A DNA stretch of 64,000 nucleotides. Source: Arthrobacter russicus. GTDB taxonomy: Bacteria > Actinomycetota > Actinomycetes > Actinomycetales > Micrococcaceae. The notes under the pieces are model-generated. The model worked only from the letters and a program-made list of their open reading frames with translations, searched no databases and had not been told where the DNA came from. The stretch covers positions 372,001 to 436,000 of the forward strand of contig NZ_JAVDQF010000001.1 of NCBI RefSeq assembly GCF_031454135.1, written 5' to 3'. Made by a program: the position numbers and the translations under genes. Each line of letters begins with the position of its first letter. The stretch's first letter is position 1. Below are positions 1 to 9,384 of the stretch, piece by piece.

Positions 1-1135
1 TCTTGGAGACGAAATGCTCGGCGAGAATGCCGTCTTCGAGCACGCCGATCTGAATCCGCTCGTCACGCTGCCGGACGACCATCACCCGGTCGACCGACTC
101 GCGCCGGGCCAGGAACTCGGCTTCGGTGATCACTTGCCTGCGGCGTCCGGTGTCCCGGGACTCCCGGCGGCGCTGCTTCTTCGCCTCCAAGCGGGTCGAG
201 CCGCGCAAGGAGGTGACTTTGTTCGAAACGTTTTCCGAAGGCTGCCGCGGGGCCCGGACCCTGGTCACGGTATTGGGCGGATCGTCGTCGTTGCCGCCGG
301 TCAGCTCCAGATCGGCGTCGCCACGGCGCCGGCGCCGCCGGCGCCGCGAAACCACGCCGTCTTCGGAGGCCGGATCGCCGCCGTCGGCTGCGTCTTCCTG
401 CGCCGGCGAACCCTCCTCGGTATCGCTGCCTTTCGTCCGGCGGGAACGTGAGCGGCGCCGGCGCTTGCCGGCGTCTTCGGTTTCCGGCTGGGCATCGTCG
501 GCTTGGTCAGAATCGAGCTCGGCGGCCGGTTCCCCGACCACCGCGGCCAGAGACAAATCCGGGGCTTGGAAGAGCAACGACGCCGGCGAGGCCGGTGCCA
601 GGAACGGCGACGCCAAGCCGGTCCCGGCTTCATCGGCAACGCTCGCAGCAGGAGCGGCCTCGGGCACTTCCGCCGTAGCGGCATCGTCCGGTTCGGGCAG
701 CGCTGCGCTCTTCCGGGTACTGGCCCGCTTCCGCGGAGCCCGCTTCGGCGCGAGCGGACTGCCGGTCGGCGATTCAGCAGGCGCAATCTCCGCGGCAGAT
801 TCGGCTGCCGGGGGCAGCTCTAGCGTGGGCTGCTCCGCAGCATCCTCGGCAATCGGTTTCTTGCTCCGGCTGGGGCGTTTGGCCTTTTTGGCCGGTTCTG
901 CCGGCTCCGCGGACGCCTCCACCACGGAGAGTTCGACGGCGATGGCTTCGGCACCGCTCGGCTCACTGGCTTTGGCCTTCTTGGCCGGCGCTTTCTTGGC
1001 CGTTGTCTTTTTCGCGGGGGCCGCATCGTCCGCCGTCTTTTTGGCCGGAGCCTTCTTGGCAGCGCGGCGCGGCTGCTTCCCGGTCGTTTCTTCCGAGGTC
1101 TCCACGTTGGCCGAGCTGGTTTCGTCAATGTCCAT
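1..1135 (-). CDS. rne: Ribonuclease E/G, N-terminal part (runs off the left edge)
   Basis: The open frame starts at ATG 1135 (MDIDETSSANVETSEE) and leaves the window without a stop, so about 378 codons are visible. The first ~350 residues are a low-complexity extension: Lys/Ala-rich (AKKAPAKKTADD), then acidic, then Arg-rich (SRRRRRRRRGDAD). The last visible residues, ERIQIGVLEDGILAEHFVSK, match the start of the RNase E/G catalytic core, where the S1 domain would follow. Actinobacterial RNase E typically carries such a long disordered N-terminal arm. The enzyme is expected to cut single-stranded mRNA and rRNA precursors. It is divergent from the VKOR gene. The large plus-strand frame over it is a shadow of GC-rich codons. 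Confidence 0.85.
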   Translation of the reverse strand, partial: MDIDETSSANVETSEETTGKQPRRAAKKAPAKKTADDAAPAKKTTAKKAPAKKAKASEPSGAEAIAVELSVVEASAEPAEPAKKAKRPSRSKKPIAEDAAEQPTLELPPAAESAAEIAPAESPTGSPLAPKRAPRKRASTRKSAALPEPDDAATAEVPEAAPAASVADEAGTGLASPFLAPASPASLLFQAPDLSLAAVVGEPAAELDSDQADDAQPETEDAGKRRRRSRSRRTKGSDTEEGSPAQEDAADGGDPASEDGVVSRRRRRRRRGDADLELTGGNDDDPPNTVTRVRAPRQPSENVSNKVTSLRGSTRLEAKKQRRRESRDTGRRRQVITEAEFLARRESVDRVMVVRQRDERIQIGVLEDGILAEHFVSK

Positions 1136-1509
1136 TTATGGCTGTGCTCCATCCCGAGCGGAGCCGCCACATCCGACACCCGCAAGGGCTCAAGTGCCGG
1201 CCCCCTCAGGCGCCGACCGAAGTCAATGAATTACGTCCCGGGTGGCACCATCTCTTGGGTGCGGCATCGTCGAGGACGCCGACGGCGGGTTCTCGACAAA
1301 CGGCGACTGTGGATGTGGGCCGCAGAGCCTCTTCGGCTCCGACAGTCATGCATCAACACGTGCTGGCAGGAGAACAAACCATCGGACTGGGCGGTGCATG
1401 TGGATCATCGTCCAGCCGAACTCATTGTCTCACACCAGATCGGAGCCGGCCGGTATTGGATTGCGGAAACTGTGCAGACGGCTCAGCCGCTCAGGTTAGA
1501 ATCAGGCTC
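1136..1509. other. 374-bp divergent intergenic region between rne and the VKOR gene
   Basis: I see no convincing gene here. It must hold the rne promoter and 5' leader (minus strand) and the VKOR promoter (plus strand). A GGAG lies about 14 nt before the rne ATG. The right end carries a TANNNT box placed for a leaderless VKOR transcript. Short frames in it have no recognisable protein features. Confidence 0.6.
1497..1502 (+). promoter_or_regulatory. Putative -10 box (TAGAAT) for a leaderless VKOR transcript
   Basis: TAGAAT fits the actinobacterial TANNNT -10 consensus. Exactly seven bases separate it from the ATG at 1510, so transcription would begin at or next to the A of the start codon. 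No Shine-Dalgarno sequence precedes this ATG, which agrees with a leaderless mRNA. No good -35 is visible. Confidence 0.4.
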
Positions 1510-2211
1510 ATGGCCAAGTCAAAGATTCCCGCCGCACTCGATTCGACGGACCTCATCGACGCCGACGACGATGATCCCGGTCAACCGCAAAGCAGGAGTC
1601 CCCGTGGAACCGCCACCGCTCTGCCCTGGATCACCCAGACCCGGCCTTATGCGGTACTGCTGCTGATCACCAGCCTGGTCGCCTTCATCGCTTCCTTCGC
1701 TTTGGTCCTGGACAAGCTCCAGCTGCTGGAGAATCCGAATGCGAAGCTTGGCTGCGATGTCAATGCCTTCGTCTCCTGCGGGGCCGTGATGGGCACCTGG
1801 CAGGCCTCCTTGTTCGGCTTCCCGAATCCCTATATCGGCATCGTCGCCTTCGGCATCGTGTTCGCTTTGGGCATGTCGCTGCTGGCCGGCGCGAAGTTCG
1901 CCCGTTGGTATTGGGTCTGCTTCCAAATCGGGGTCACCTTGGGCATGGTTTTCATCGTGTGGCTCTGGTCCCAGGCGCTCTATTCGATCACCATCCTCTG
2001 CCCGTACTGCATGATCGTCTGGGCGATGATGATTCCGTTGTTCATCTGGACCACGATCCGGAATCTGGTGCATGGCGTGATCCCGGCCCCGGCCGGCCTG
2101 GTCCGCGTGCTCAGCACTTGGGGCTGGACCATCGTGGTCCTGCTCTACCTGGCGGCCATCGCCACGATTTTCTTCCAGTTCATCAACCTCTTCGTACGCA
2201 GCACCGCCTAG
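1510..2211 (+). CDS. Vitamin K epoxide reductase (VKOR) family membrane protein
   Basis: A 233-residue protein with an Asp-rich cytoplasmic N-terminus (~45 residues) followed by about five hydrophobic segments. The redox pair CPYC lies near residue 164 in SITILCPYCMIVW, and a second cysteine pair lies in LGCDVNAFVSCG (near residues 80-90). These are the active-site and loop cysteines of bacterial VKOR homologues, which re-oxidise a DsbA-like partner at the outer face of the membrane using quinone. There is no thioredoxin fusion. The start at 1510 was chosen because upstream in-frame codons encode unrelated low-complexity sequence and because of the -10 box just before it. The gene ends with TAG and converges on trpS. 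Confidence 0.88.
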   Translation: MAKSKIPAALDSTDLIDADDDDPGQPQSRSPRGTATALPWITQTRPYAVLLLITSLVAFIASFALVLDKLQLLENPNAKLGCDVNAFVSCGAVMGTWQASLFGFPNPYIGIVAFGIVFALGMSLLAGAKFARWYWVCFQIGVTLGMVFIVWLWSQALYSITILCPYCMIVWAMMIPLFIWTTIRNLVHGVIPAPAGLVRVLSTWGWTIVVLLYLAAIATIFFQFINLFVRSTA

Positions 2212-2253
2212 GCTCCGGTCCGTCGGGGGCCCGCGAACCGGCTCGGGGCGGGA

Positions 2254-3324
2254 TCAGTAGTCCATGCCCATCGCGGTGCGTACCTGGGCCAGCGTGCAGT
2301 CCGCTTGGTCGTTGGCCTGGGCATTGCCCCTGGCCAACACCTGCCGCACCGTTCCGGGATCTTCCGCGAGCAGCCGGCGGCGCGCCCGGAACGGGGCAAA
2401 CCGTTCATTGACCGCCTCGGTGGCCAACTGCTTGAGCCGGCCCGCTCCAGCGTCCCCGATTTGCTCGGCCAGCACCTAGGGACTGATCCCCAGGCATACC
2501 GCAGCGGTATCCAACAGTGCCGATACCCCAGGCCTGGCCTGCGGATCGTAGCTGATCCGCCGTCTGCTGTCGGTAGGCGTTTTCCGGATCAGCTCCGCTG
2601 TCTCGTCCGCGCTCAACCGCAGCGGAATGCTGTTCCGGTGGCTTTTGGACATTTTCCGCCCGTCCAGGCCAGGCAGCTCCGGAGTTTCGGTCAACAGCGC
2701 CTGCGGCACCGGGAAGACCTCCCCATAGCGTTCGTTGAACCGCCGGGCGATAGTCCTGGTCAGCTCCACATGCGGCAGATTGTCTTTGCCCACCGGCACC
2801 AGATTGCCCTTGCAGAACAGGATGTCCGCAGCCTGGTGCACCGGGTAGCTCAGCAGCAGTCCGCTCAGCGCCTGTCCGGACGCCGCCGCCTCGGCCTTCA
2901 CCGTGGGGTTTCGATGCAGTTCCGCTTCCGTGATCAGGCTGAGGAACGGCAGCATCAGCTGGTTCAACGCCGGCACCGCGGAATGCGTGAAAATGCTGCT
3001 GCGTTCGGGATCCAATCCGGCCGCCAAGTAGTCCAGGGCCAGTCCGTAGACCTGGTTCTGGATATCGCCGGCGGAGCCCCGGTCGGTGATCACCTGGTAG
3101 TCGGCGATCACCACGACCACCTCAACCCCGAGATCCTGCAACCGGACCCGTTCGGCAAGGCTGCCGAAATAGTGGCCGAGGTGCAGTGCCCCGGTAGGCC
3201 GATCACCGGTGAGCACCCGGTAGTTTTCGGAATGCTCGACGACGTCGCGGGACAGGTGCCGGCTCAACTGCCGGGTGTTTTCCAGCGAGGCGGCCGATAC
3301 GGAAGCGGAAAGCAGCGGGTTCAT
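2254..3324 (-). pseudogene. trpS: Tryptophanyl-tRNA synthetase interrupted by an in-frame amber codon
   Basis: The frame reads 356 codons from ATG 3324 (MNPLLSASVS, preceded by AGAGGA) to the stop at 2254, apart from a TAG at codon 283 (2476-2478). Before it are a complete Rossmann catalytic domain with the TGALHLGH signature (residues 44-51) and the KMSKS loop (GRKMSKSHR, ~222-230). After it, with no frame change, 73 codons (VLAEQIGDAGAGRLKQ to AMGMDY) continue as the normal C-terminal helical domain used in anticodon binding. One base change from CAG or GAG would create the stop. A 282-residue product would lack that domain. The leader upstream carries an intact-looking attenuator. Possible explanations are a recent nonsense mutation with a second trpS elsewhere, or a base error. 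Confidence 0.85.
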
Positions 3325-3393
3325 GGTTTGGTCCTCTTGGTCTCGGGTGGTTTCACGAGACTGCATCGAGACCGGTCGCCGCTGATTCCGGGC

Positions 3394-3422
3394 AACAAAA
3401 AACGGGCTGCGATGCAGCCCGT
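3394..3422 (-). terminator. Intrinsic terminator of the trpS attenuator
   Basis: On the minus strand ACGGGCTGC, a 3-nt loop (ATC) and GCAGCCCGT form a perfect 9-bp stem that runs directly into TTTTTT. It lies inside the transcribed leader, about 70 nt upstream of the trpS start codon, so it can only act as a conditional (attenuator) terminator. Its 5' arm is complementary to the sequence just after the leader peptide (see the leader entry). Confidence 0.85.
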
Positions 3423-3454
3423 CAGCAATGATGCGTGAACGATTGAGCGGGCCG

Positions 3455-3493
3455 CTAGCGCAGCCGCCACCACTGGTTCAAGTTCGAGTTCAC
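3455..3493 (-). CDS. trpS leader peptide with tandem Trp codons
   Basis: GTG opens a 12-residue reading frame, MNSNLNQWWRLR, ending in TAG. The two adjacent TGG codons (3467-3472) precede a small stem GGCTGC-GCTA-GCGGCC (3465-3450). The 3' arm of that stem, extended as GCGGCCCG (3455-3448), can instead pair with CGGGCTGC in the terminator's 5' arm (8 bp with one G-U). This is the standard 1:2, 2:3, 3:4 layout of Trp attenuation: a ribosome stalled at Trp-Trp frees arm 2 to block the terminator. No Shine-Dalgarno is visible. TAGCAT at 3500-3505 would place the transcript start at the GTG, so the leader may be leaderless. Expression was not shown; the call rests on arrangement. Confidence 0.75.
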   Translation of the reverse strand: MNSNLNQWWRLR

Positions 3494-3499
3494 AACGTC

Positions 3500-3505
3500 A
3501 TGCTA
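3500..3505 (-). promoter_or_regulatory. Putative -10 box (TAGCAT) for the trpS leader transcript
   Basis: TAGCAT fits TANNNT and lies so that a start point seven bases downstream falls on the G of the leader GTG at 3493. The -35 region (around 3523-3528) is weak and overlaps one of the GAAGATGCATCTTC palindromes, which could be an operator. Confidence 0.35.
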
Positions 3506-3517
3506 CCGCACTCTGGC

Positions 3518-3590
3518 GAAGATGCATCTTCAGCTTTGCGATGGCATTTTTGCTGCCAAAACATCATCCGAATGCTGAAGATGCATCTTC
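3518..3590. repeat. Two copies of the palindrome GAAGATGCATCTTC upstream of the trpS leader
   Basis: The perfect 14-bp palindrome GAAGATGCATCTTC occurs at 3518-3531 and again at 3577-3590, starts 59 bp apart, in the gap between ndk and the trpS leader. The first copy overlaps the expected -35 position of the leader promoter. Two identical dyads at about 5.6 helical turns look like a paired binding site for a dimeric regulator. I do not recognise the regulator. They are not followed by T tracts, so termination is less likely. Confidence 0.55.
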
Positions 3591-3598
3591 GAATTGTT

Positions 3599-4012
3599 TC
3601 AAAACCAGATCGCGATTTCGCGTTCTGCGGATTCCACCGAATCTGAACCGTGCACGAGGTTCTGCTGCACTTTCTGTCCCCAGTCACGGCCGAAATCGCC
3701 GCGGATCGTGCCCGGAGCGGCGACCGTCGGATCAGTGGCCCCGGCCAAGGAACGGAACCCCTCGATGACCCGCTCGCCTTCGAAAATTGCGGCGACGACC
3801 GGCCCGGAGAGCATGAATTCGAGCAACGGCTCGTAAAACGGCTTGCCCAGGTGCTCGGCATAGTGCGCCTCGAGCTGGTCCCGGCCGGCCTGGACCAGCT
3901 TCAGGTCGGCCAGCACATAGCCTTTGGCTTCGATCCGGCTCAGGATGGCACCGGAAAGGTTTCGGGCCACCCCATCGGGCTTGACCAGGACAAGGGTACG
4001 TTCGGTGCTCAT
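3599..4012 (-). CDS. ndk: Nucleoside diphosphate kinase
   Basis: A 137-residue protein, the usual length of bacterial NDK. It begins [15 protein letters not shown] and carries the active-site segment NLVHGSDS with the phospho-accepting histidine at residue 121. It equalises nucleoside triphosphate pools by ping-pong phosphate transfer. AGGAGA lies seven bases before the ATG at 4012. It follows the DUF4233 gene on the same strand with a 42-bp gap and probably belongs to the ileS-folC operon. Confidence 0.95.
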   Translation of the reverse strand: MSTERTLVLVKPDGVARNLSGAILSRIEAKGYVLADLKLVQAGRDQLEAHYAEHLGKPFYEPLLEFMLSGPVVAAIFEGERVIEGFRSLAGATDPTVAAPGTIRGDFGRDWGQKVQQNLVHGSDSVESAEREIAIWF

Positions 4013-4054
4013 AGCTGTCTCCTGACGAGGGGATGTTTGTCTTCAGTGTATGCG

Positions 4055-4525
4055 TTAAACGGGTTCGCCGGCAGCCGGCCCGGCCTGGTCCGGATGCGAT
4101 TCCTCCCAGGCTGCCTGCTCGGCATCGCGCTCCCGGTTCTCCCGGTCGATCCGGGAGCCGGCTCGCAACGCGTACCACCAGGAAATCGCGAACAGCGGTC
4201 CGATCACGAACATCATCGGTTCCACGAAACCGACCGCGATCAGCACCAATTGCAGGATCCAGCCCAGCCAGAACCCCCACTTCTTGGTCAAAAAGGCGCA
4301 AGCCGCGATCAGCACGACGCTCAACGTGATACCCGCAATCAGTATCGCCGCCGGGGCGATCTCCCGGGAACGCAGGCCGAACACCGCGAGTGTGGCGAAA
4401 AAAGCCACGAATCCTTCCAGGCCGAGCACCGTGGAGGCGAACATCACTTTGGTGGAACGCCGAGGTTTCGGCATCCCTGGGCGCCATTCGCGTTGTGCCT
4501 TGGTCATCCGGCGCTGTGCCATCAT
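4055..4525 (-). CDS. DUF4233-family membrane protein
   Basis: A 156-residue protein starting [18 protein letters not shown], with a basic N-terminus, then about four hydrophobic segments (FASTVLGLEGFVAFFATLAV, ILIAGITLSVVLIAACAFL, GWILQLVLIAVGFV, FVIGPLFAISWWYALRAG) and an acidic cytoplasmic tail. The ATG at 4525 overlaps the folC stop (ATGA), indicating translational coupling. This small family regularly sits between folC and ndk in actinobacteria; its function is unknown. A second ATG at 4522 is an equally possible start. Confidence 0.8.
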   Translation of the reverse strand: MMAQRRMTKAQREWRPGMPKPRRSTKVMFASTVLGLEGFVAFFATLAVFGLRSREIAPAAILIAGITLSVVLIAACAFLTKKWGFWLGWILQLVLIAVGFVEPMMFVIGPLFAISWWYALRAGSRIDRENRERDAEQAAWEESHPDQAGPAAGEPV

Positions 4526-5880
4526 CGGCCGCCGCCGAGCAGCATCCGGGCCTCGGCGACCAGAGTGATCGACCCGGTCACCAAAACGCCGCCGGCCAGG
4601 TCGTTGTTGGCCTCGGCCCGCTCCACCGCCCACTCGAGCGCGTCGTCGAGCTTCTCCGCAATATGGATGTTCTCCGCCTCGAACCCTGCGTCCAACGCGA
4701 GTTCCGCCAGTTCGCCGGCCGGGATCGCGCGCGGCGAGGTGGACTGGGTCAGACAGATCTCTTCGGCGTTCTCCGCCAACGAGGAACGGAGCTGGTTCAG
4801 CATTTCCAAGGCGTCTTTCTCGCGCAGCACGCCGAGCACCAGAACCAGTTTGCTCAGACTGAAGGCTTCTTCGATCGCTTCAGCCGCGGCCTTGATCCCG
4901 GCCGGGTTGTGCGCTGCGTCGACGATCACCGTGGGCGCGGTACGAACCACTTCCAACCGCCCCGGCGAGCTGACTTGCTCGAAAGCTTCCTGGAGCAGTT
5001 CCAGGCCGAGTTCCTTTTCCCCGCCGCCCAGGAACGCTTCCAGCGCGGCAATCGCCACAGCGGCATTTTCCGCCTGGTGCGCGCCGTGCAAGGGCAGCAA
5101 CAGGTCCGGATAGCGCCCGGCCAGGCCCTGCACCGAGATGATCTGGCCGCCGACCGCGACCTTCCGATCTTCGACCCCGAATTCGACGCCTTCGAAGCGG
5201 AATTGGGCACCCACCTCGCGCGCCTGCTCCAAAAGCACCTGAGCGGCATCGGCCGGCTGCGCTGCGGAGACCAGAAACGCCCCCGGTTTGATGATCCCGG
5301 CCTTTTCCCGGGCGATTTCCTCGGTGGTCTCGCCGAGCAGATCGGTATGGTCCAGCGAGATCGGCGTCACCACGGCCACCGCACCGTCCGCGACATTGGT
5401 CGCATCGGTGATGCCGCCCAAGCCCACCTCGACGACGGCCACGTCCACCGGCTCGTCCGCGAAGATCGCGAATCCGAGCACGGTAAGCGCCTCGAAGTAG
5501 GTCAGCCGCGGTTCTCCGGCCGCGGCCAATTCACCGTCGACGATCAACAGGTACGGATGGATTTCGTCCCAGATGCGCACGAAAGTTTCATCCGACACCG
5601 GTTCGCCGTCGATGCTGATCCGCTCGGTCACCGAGTTCAAATGCGGGCTGGTCAACCGGCCGGTCCGCAGATTGTGCGCGCGCAAGCCGGCTTCGATCAT
5701 CCGGGCCGTGGAGGTTTTTCCATTGGTGCCGGTCAGGTGCACCACCGGGTAGGCTTTCTGCGGTTCGCCCAACAGCTCCATGGCCCGCCACAACGGAGCC
5801 ATCCGGGGCTCCATTTTGTTTTCCGGGGCCCGGCCCAAAAGGTCGGCATAGACGCTTTCCACCGAGAATTCGTCGCTCAC
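4522..5880 (-). CDS. folC: Folylpolyglutamate / dihydrofolate synthase
   Basis: A 452-residue Mur-ligase-type enzyme that adds glutamate to folates. The P-loop GTNGKTS lies at residues 51-57, followed by [12 protein letters not shown] (folate-binding loop), [14 protein letters not shown] and the C-terminal domain motif VDAAHNPAG. Length and motif order are normal for FolC. It starts at ATG 5880, overlapping the ileS stop by four bases, and ends in an ATGA overlap with the DUF4233 gene, so ileS-folC-DUF4233 is a tightly coupled operon. The product is notably acidic. Confidence 0.93.
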   Translation of the reverse strand: MSDEFSVESVYADLLGRAPENKMEPRMAPLWRAMELLGEPQKAYPVVHLTGTNGKTSTARMIEAGLRAHNLRTGRLTSPHLNSVTERISIDGEPVSDETFVRIWDEIHPYLLIVDGELAAAGEPRLTYFEALTVLGFAIFADEPVDVAVVEVGLGGITDATNVADGAVAVVTPISLDHTDLLGETTEEIAREKAGIIKPGAFLVSAAQPADAAQVLLEQAREVGAQFRFEGVEFGVEDRKVAVGGQIISVQGLAGRYPDLLLPLHGAHQAENAAVAIAALEAFLGGGEKELGLELLQEAFEQVSSPGRLEVVRTAPTVIVDAAHNPAGIKAAAEAIEEAFSLSKLVLVLGVLREKDALEMLNQLRSSLAENAEEICLTQSTSPRAIPAGELAELALDAGFEAENIHIAEKLDDALEWAVERAEANNDLAGGVLVTGSITLVAEARMLLGGGR

Positions 5881-8800
5881 GCTTGTGCTCCTTCGAAAGC
5901 CGTGCGGTTGACCGTGATCAAAGTTTCTTCGTCGCCGGGCACGAGTTCCAGCCGGACGGACAAGGTCTCGGCCCGGACCAGCTCGGCATTGCTCTCCAAC
6001 GCGTCGACCACGCTCTGCGGCGCGCTGACCGTGGTCACGATCCGATCACTCACCTGTAGGCCGGCGTCTTTACGGGCTTGCTGGATGCTGCGCACCAGGT
6101 CCCGGGCGATGCCTTCTGCTTCGAGCTGCGGGGTGACTTCGGTGTTGAGCACCACGAAACCGCTGCCCCGGCCCTGGAGACCGGGCAGCAGCGCCACCGA
6201 GAAGCTGCCGCCCTGATCAGCGGACACCGCGATTTCCAGGCTGTACTCCCCCTCGGCCAGGGCCAGGCCACCGGCGACCACCTGCCCGTCGTCGGCCACC
6301 GACCAGTCGCCGCTCTTCGCACCCTTGATCGCCAGCTGCACGTCTTTGCCCAGCCGCGGACCGGCAGCCCGGGCATTGACGGCCAAACGCTGCTCGATGC
6401 CGAACTCCGCCAACGAAGCGGCTTCGGCGTCTTGGAAGCGCACCTGCTTCAGGTTCAGTTCTTCCGCGATGATCCCGGCGAACGGCTCCAGCGCAGCCGC
6501 GCCAGGCACGACCACGGTGAGTTCCTGCAACGGCAACCGGACGCGGAGCTTCGCCGCTTTTCGCAACGAGGAGCCCACTGAGCACACCTGCCGGACGACT
6601 TCCATCGCGGAGACCAAATCCGCGTCGGCGTGGAAATCCGCAGTGCTCGGCCAATCGGTCAAATGCACCGAGCGCCCGCCGGTGAGGCCGCGCCAGATTT
6701 CTTCGGTGACCAGCGGCAGCAAGGGGGCGGCTACCCGGCACAACGCTTCCAAGGCGGTGTACAGCGCGTCGAAGGCGTCCCGGTCCTCCTCGAAGAAGCG
6801 CTGGCGGGAGCGCCGCACATGCCAATTGGTCAGCATGTCCAGGTAATCGCGCAGCACGTCGGCCGCATCGGAAATCTCGTAGCCGTCCAGCGCAGCAGTG
6901 ACCGCTTCCACCATGGAAGCGGTGTTCGACACGAGGTAGCGGTCCAAGCTGTCCTGGTAGCCGTCATAGCGCAACGTCGCTTCGTAGCCCTGCCCGCCAT
7001 TGGCGGCATTCGCGTAGAGCGTGAAGAAGCTGTAGACGTTCCACAGGGGCAGGATCACTTGGCGCACGCCATCGCGGATGCCTTGTTCCGTGACGACCAG
7101 ATTGCCGCCGCGCAGGATCGGCGAGGCCATCAGGAACCAACGCATGGCATCCGAACCGTCGCGGTCCAGGACCTCGTTGACGTCCGGGTAGTTGCGCAGG
7201 CTCTTGGACATCTTCTGTCCGTCCGAACCCAGCACGATGCCGTGGCTGATCACGTTCTTGAATGCCGGGCGGTCGAACAATGCCGTGGCCAAGATGTGCA
7301 GCATGTAGAACCAGCCACGGGTCTGCCCGATGTACTCCACGATGAAATCGGCCGGGTGGTGGGTGTGGAACCATTCTTCGTTCTCGAACGGGAAATGCAC
7401 CTGGCCATAAGGCATCGAGCCGGAGTCGAACCAGACGTCCAACACGTCTTCGACCCGGCGCATCGTGGCGCGGCCACTGGGGTCATCCGGGTTCGGCCGG
7501 GTCAGTTCGTCGATGAACGGACGGTGCAGATCGACCTCACCGGCTTTGTTCCGCGGCAGCCGGCCGAAGTCGGCCTCGATCTCCGCGAGTGATCCGTAGA
7601 CGTCGGTGCGCGGGTAGTCCGGGTTGTCCGATTGCCAGACCGGGATCGGGCTGCCCCAGTAGCGGTTGCGGCTGATCGACCAATCACGGGCATTTTCCAG
7701 CCATTTGCCGAACTGCCCGTCCTTGACGTTGCCGGGGATCCAGTTGATCTCCTGGTTCAGCTCCAGCATCCGGTCTTTGAACTGGGTCACCTGGACGTAC
7801 CAGGAGGAGACGGCCTTATAGATCAGTGGATTCCGGCAGCGCCAGCAATGCGGGTAGCTGTGTTCGTAGCTGGCTTCCCGGATCAGCCGGCCGGAGTCGC
7901 GCAACAGCTTGATGATCGGCTTGTTGGCCTCGAAAACCTGCATTCCGACGATGCCGGCCAGCGGCCGTTCGCCATTCACCTGGTTGCCGAACATCGGCAG
8001 GAACCGGGCGCCTTCATCAACCGAGACGATCACCGGAATGCCGTGCGCTTCGCTGCTGCGCTGATCCTCTTCACCATAGGCGGAAGCCTGGTGGACCACG
8101 CCGGTGCCATCGGTCGTGGTGACGTAGTCCTCCACCAGAATCTGCCAGCTGGTGCCGGTCCCCCACTTTTCGGCGTCCGCGTAGTAATCCCACAGCGGCC
8201 GGTACTTCAGGCCACCGAGTTCGGCGCCCGAGTAATGCTTGACCACGGCCGCCGCGGCGGCTTCGGCGGACTCGAAGCCCAGGTCTTTGGCGTAGCCGGC
8301 GAGCAAGGATCCGGCAAGCAAGTACTTCCGTCCATCGCTGGCGACCACCACGTAATCGATCTCCGGCCCGACGGCGACTGAGAAGTTGGTCGGCAGGGTC
8401 CAGGGCGTGGTGGTCCAAGCCAGCAATTCGACGCCCTCGAGTTCGGCACTGAGCGCGTGCGCCGAGGCCACAATCGGGAAGCTGACCGTGACCGAAAGGT
8501 CTTGGCGCATCTTGTAGACGTCGTCGTCCATCCGCAGTTCGTGGTTGGACAGCGGGGTCTCGTCTTTCCAGCAATAGGGCAGCACCCGGAACCCCTGATA
8601 GGTCAGGCCCTTTTCGTGCAGTTGCTTGTAGGCCCAGATCACCGATTCCATGTACTCGACGTTGAGCGTCTTGTAGTCGTTGTCGAAGTCCACCCAACGG
8701 GCCTGCCGGGTCACGTACTCGCGCCACTCGTTGGTGTACTTCATCACCGATTCGCGCACTGCATCGTTGAACTTGTCGATGCCCATCGACTCGATCTCTT

Positions 8801-9155
8801 CTTTTTCGTTCATGCCGAGCTGCTTCATGGCTTCGAGTTCGGCAGGCAAACCGTGCGTGTCCCAGCCGAACCGGCGCTCGACCCGCCGTCCGCGCTGGGT
8901 CTGGTACCGGGCCACGAGGTCTTTGGCATAGCCGGTCAGCAGGTGGCCGTAGTGCGGCAGGCCGTTGGCGAAGGGCGGTCCGTCGTAGAAGACGAACTCA
9001 TTGCTGCCGTTCTCCCCTGCCGGGCGCGCGTCGATGCTCGCCTGGAAGGTGCCGTCCTGGTCCCAATACTTGAGGATGCTTTCCTCCAAGCTGGGGAAAG
9101 ACACGTTGGCGGGAACCCCGGTGCGGTCGGAGTTGGTCTTCGGGTAGTGCGGCAT
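5877..9155 (-). CDS. ileS: Isoleucyl-tRNA synthetase
   Basis: A 1092-residue class I synthetase. The HIGH-type signature is HYGH at residues 68-71 ([17 protein letters not shown]) and the KMSKS loop ([13 protein letters not shown]) is near residue 648. These variants and the length fit the type 2 (eukaryote-like) IleS subfamily found in many actinobacteria, known for lower sensitivity to mupirocin; resistance here is only inferred. ATG 9155 ([13 protein letters not shown]) was chosen because the sequence upstream is the T-box leader, and a GCAGGATG purine patch precedes it. The downstream end is coupled to folC. Confidence 0.93.
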   Translation of the reverse strand: MPHYPKTNSDRTGVPANVSFPSLEESILKYWDQDGTFQASIDARPAGENGSNEFVFYDGPPFANGLPHYGHLLTGYAKDLVARYQTQRGRRVERRFGWDTHGLPAELEAMKQLGMNEKEEIESMGIDKFNDAVRESVMKYTNEWREYVTRQARWVDFDNDYKTLNVEYMESVIWAYKQLHEKGLTYQGFRVLPYCWKDETPLSNHELRMDDDVYKMRQDLSVTVSFPIVASAHALSAELEGVELLAWTTTPWTLPTNFSVAVGPEIDYVVVASDGRKYLLAGSLLAGYAKDLGFESAEAAAAAVVKHYSGAELGGLKYRPLWDYYADAEKWGTGTSWQILVEDYVTTTDGTGVVHQASAYGEEDQRSSEAHGIPVIVSVDEGARFLPMFGNQVNGERPLAGIVGMQVFEANKPIIKLLRDSGRLIREASYEHSYPHCWRCRNPLIYKAVSSWYVQVTQFKDRMLELNQEINWIPGNVKDGQFGKWLENARDWSISRNRYWGSPIPVWQSDNPDYPRTDVYGSLAEIEADFGRLPRNKAGEVDLHRPFIDELTRPNPDDPSGRATMRRVEDVLDVWFDSGSMPYGQVHFPFENEEWFHTHHPADFIVEYIGQTRGWFYMLHILATALFDRPAFKNVISHGIVLGSDGQKMSKSLRNYPDVNEVLDRDGSDAMRWFLMASPILRGGNLVVTEQGIRDGVRQVILPLWNVYSFFTLYANAANGGQGYEATLRYDGYQDSLDRYLVSNTASMVEAVTAALDGYEISDAADVLRDYLDMLTNWHVRRSRQRFFEEDRDAFDALYTALEALCRVAAPLLPLVTEEIWRGLTGGRSVHLTDWPSTADFHADADLVSAMEVVRQVCSVGSSLRKAAKLRVRLPLQELTVVVPGAAALEPFAGIIAEELNLKQVRFQDAEAASLAEFGIEQRLAVNARAAGPRLGKDVQLAIKGAKSGDWSVADDGQVVAGGLALAEGEYSLEIAVSADQGGSFSVALLPGLQGRGSGFVVLNTEVTPQLEAEGIARDLVRSIQQARKDAGLQVSDRIVTTVSAPQSVVDALESNAELVRAETLSVRLELVPGDEETLITVNRTAFEGAQA

Positions 9156-9378
9156 CGGCTCATCCTGCGGGTCGTTCGGATCCAGGATGCAAGGACGGCG
9201 CCCGCCCTGACGGGCCAACACCGCGGTACCACCTCGCTTGCACCCGGCCCGGTTTCCACCGTGCCGAGCGCCGCTCGAACTGCTGTGACGGGCTTACCCG
9301 TCCGGTTCTACTGACCCCGCCGAGCCGGTGGGGCGTTCTTCCGGAAGCTCTCCGGTGATGGCCGGGTCAACGCTGTTG
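9156..9378 (-). promoter_or_regulatory. ileS T-box leader (translational type)
   Basis: The core T-box sequence lies at 9221-9240 on the minus strand: AAGCGAGGTGGTACCGCGG, with the UGG that pairs with the tRNA acceptor end. About 110 nt upstream, in a small stem flanked by GGCC and CCGG repeats, an ATC triplet (minus strand GGCCATCACCGG) is a good candidate Ile specifier codon. No U-rich terminator separates the T-box from the ileS ATG, and the sequence between them could sequester the ribosome site. This fits the short, translationally acting ileS T-boxes of actinobacteria. Uncharged tRNA-Ile would raise ileS translation. The specifier placement is my inference. Confidence 0.85.
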
Positions 9379-9384
9379 GGCACA

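Noticed and set aside
820-1185. 121-codon minus frame over the rne start
   Set aside because: It is out of frame with the RNase E reading frame, which continues to the catalytic-core start at the left edge.
4390-6216. 608-codon plus-strand frame opposite folC/ileS
   Set aside because: It is an antisense shadow: folC and ileS have clear motifs on the minus strand, and the plus product is Arg/His/Gln/Pro-rich without domains. The same reasoning excludes the long antisense frames over valS, pepN, the tail genes and the QR-motif gene.
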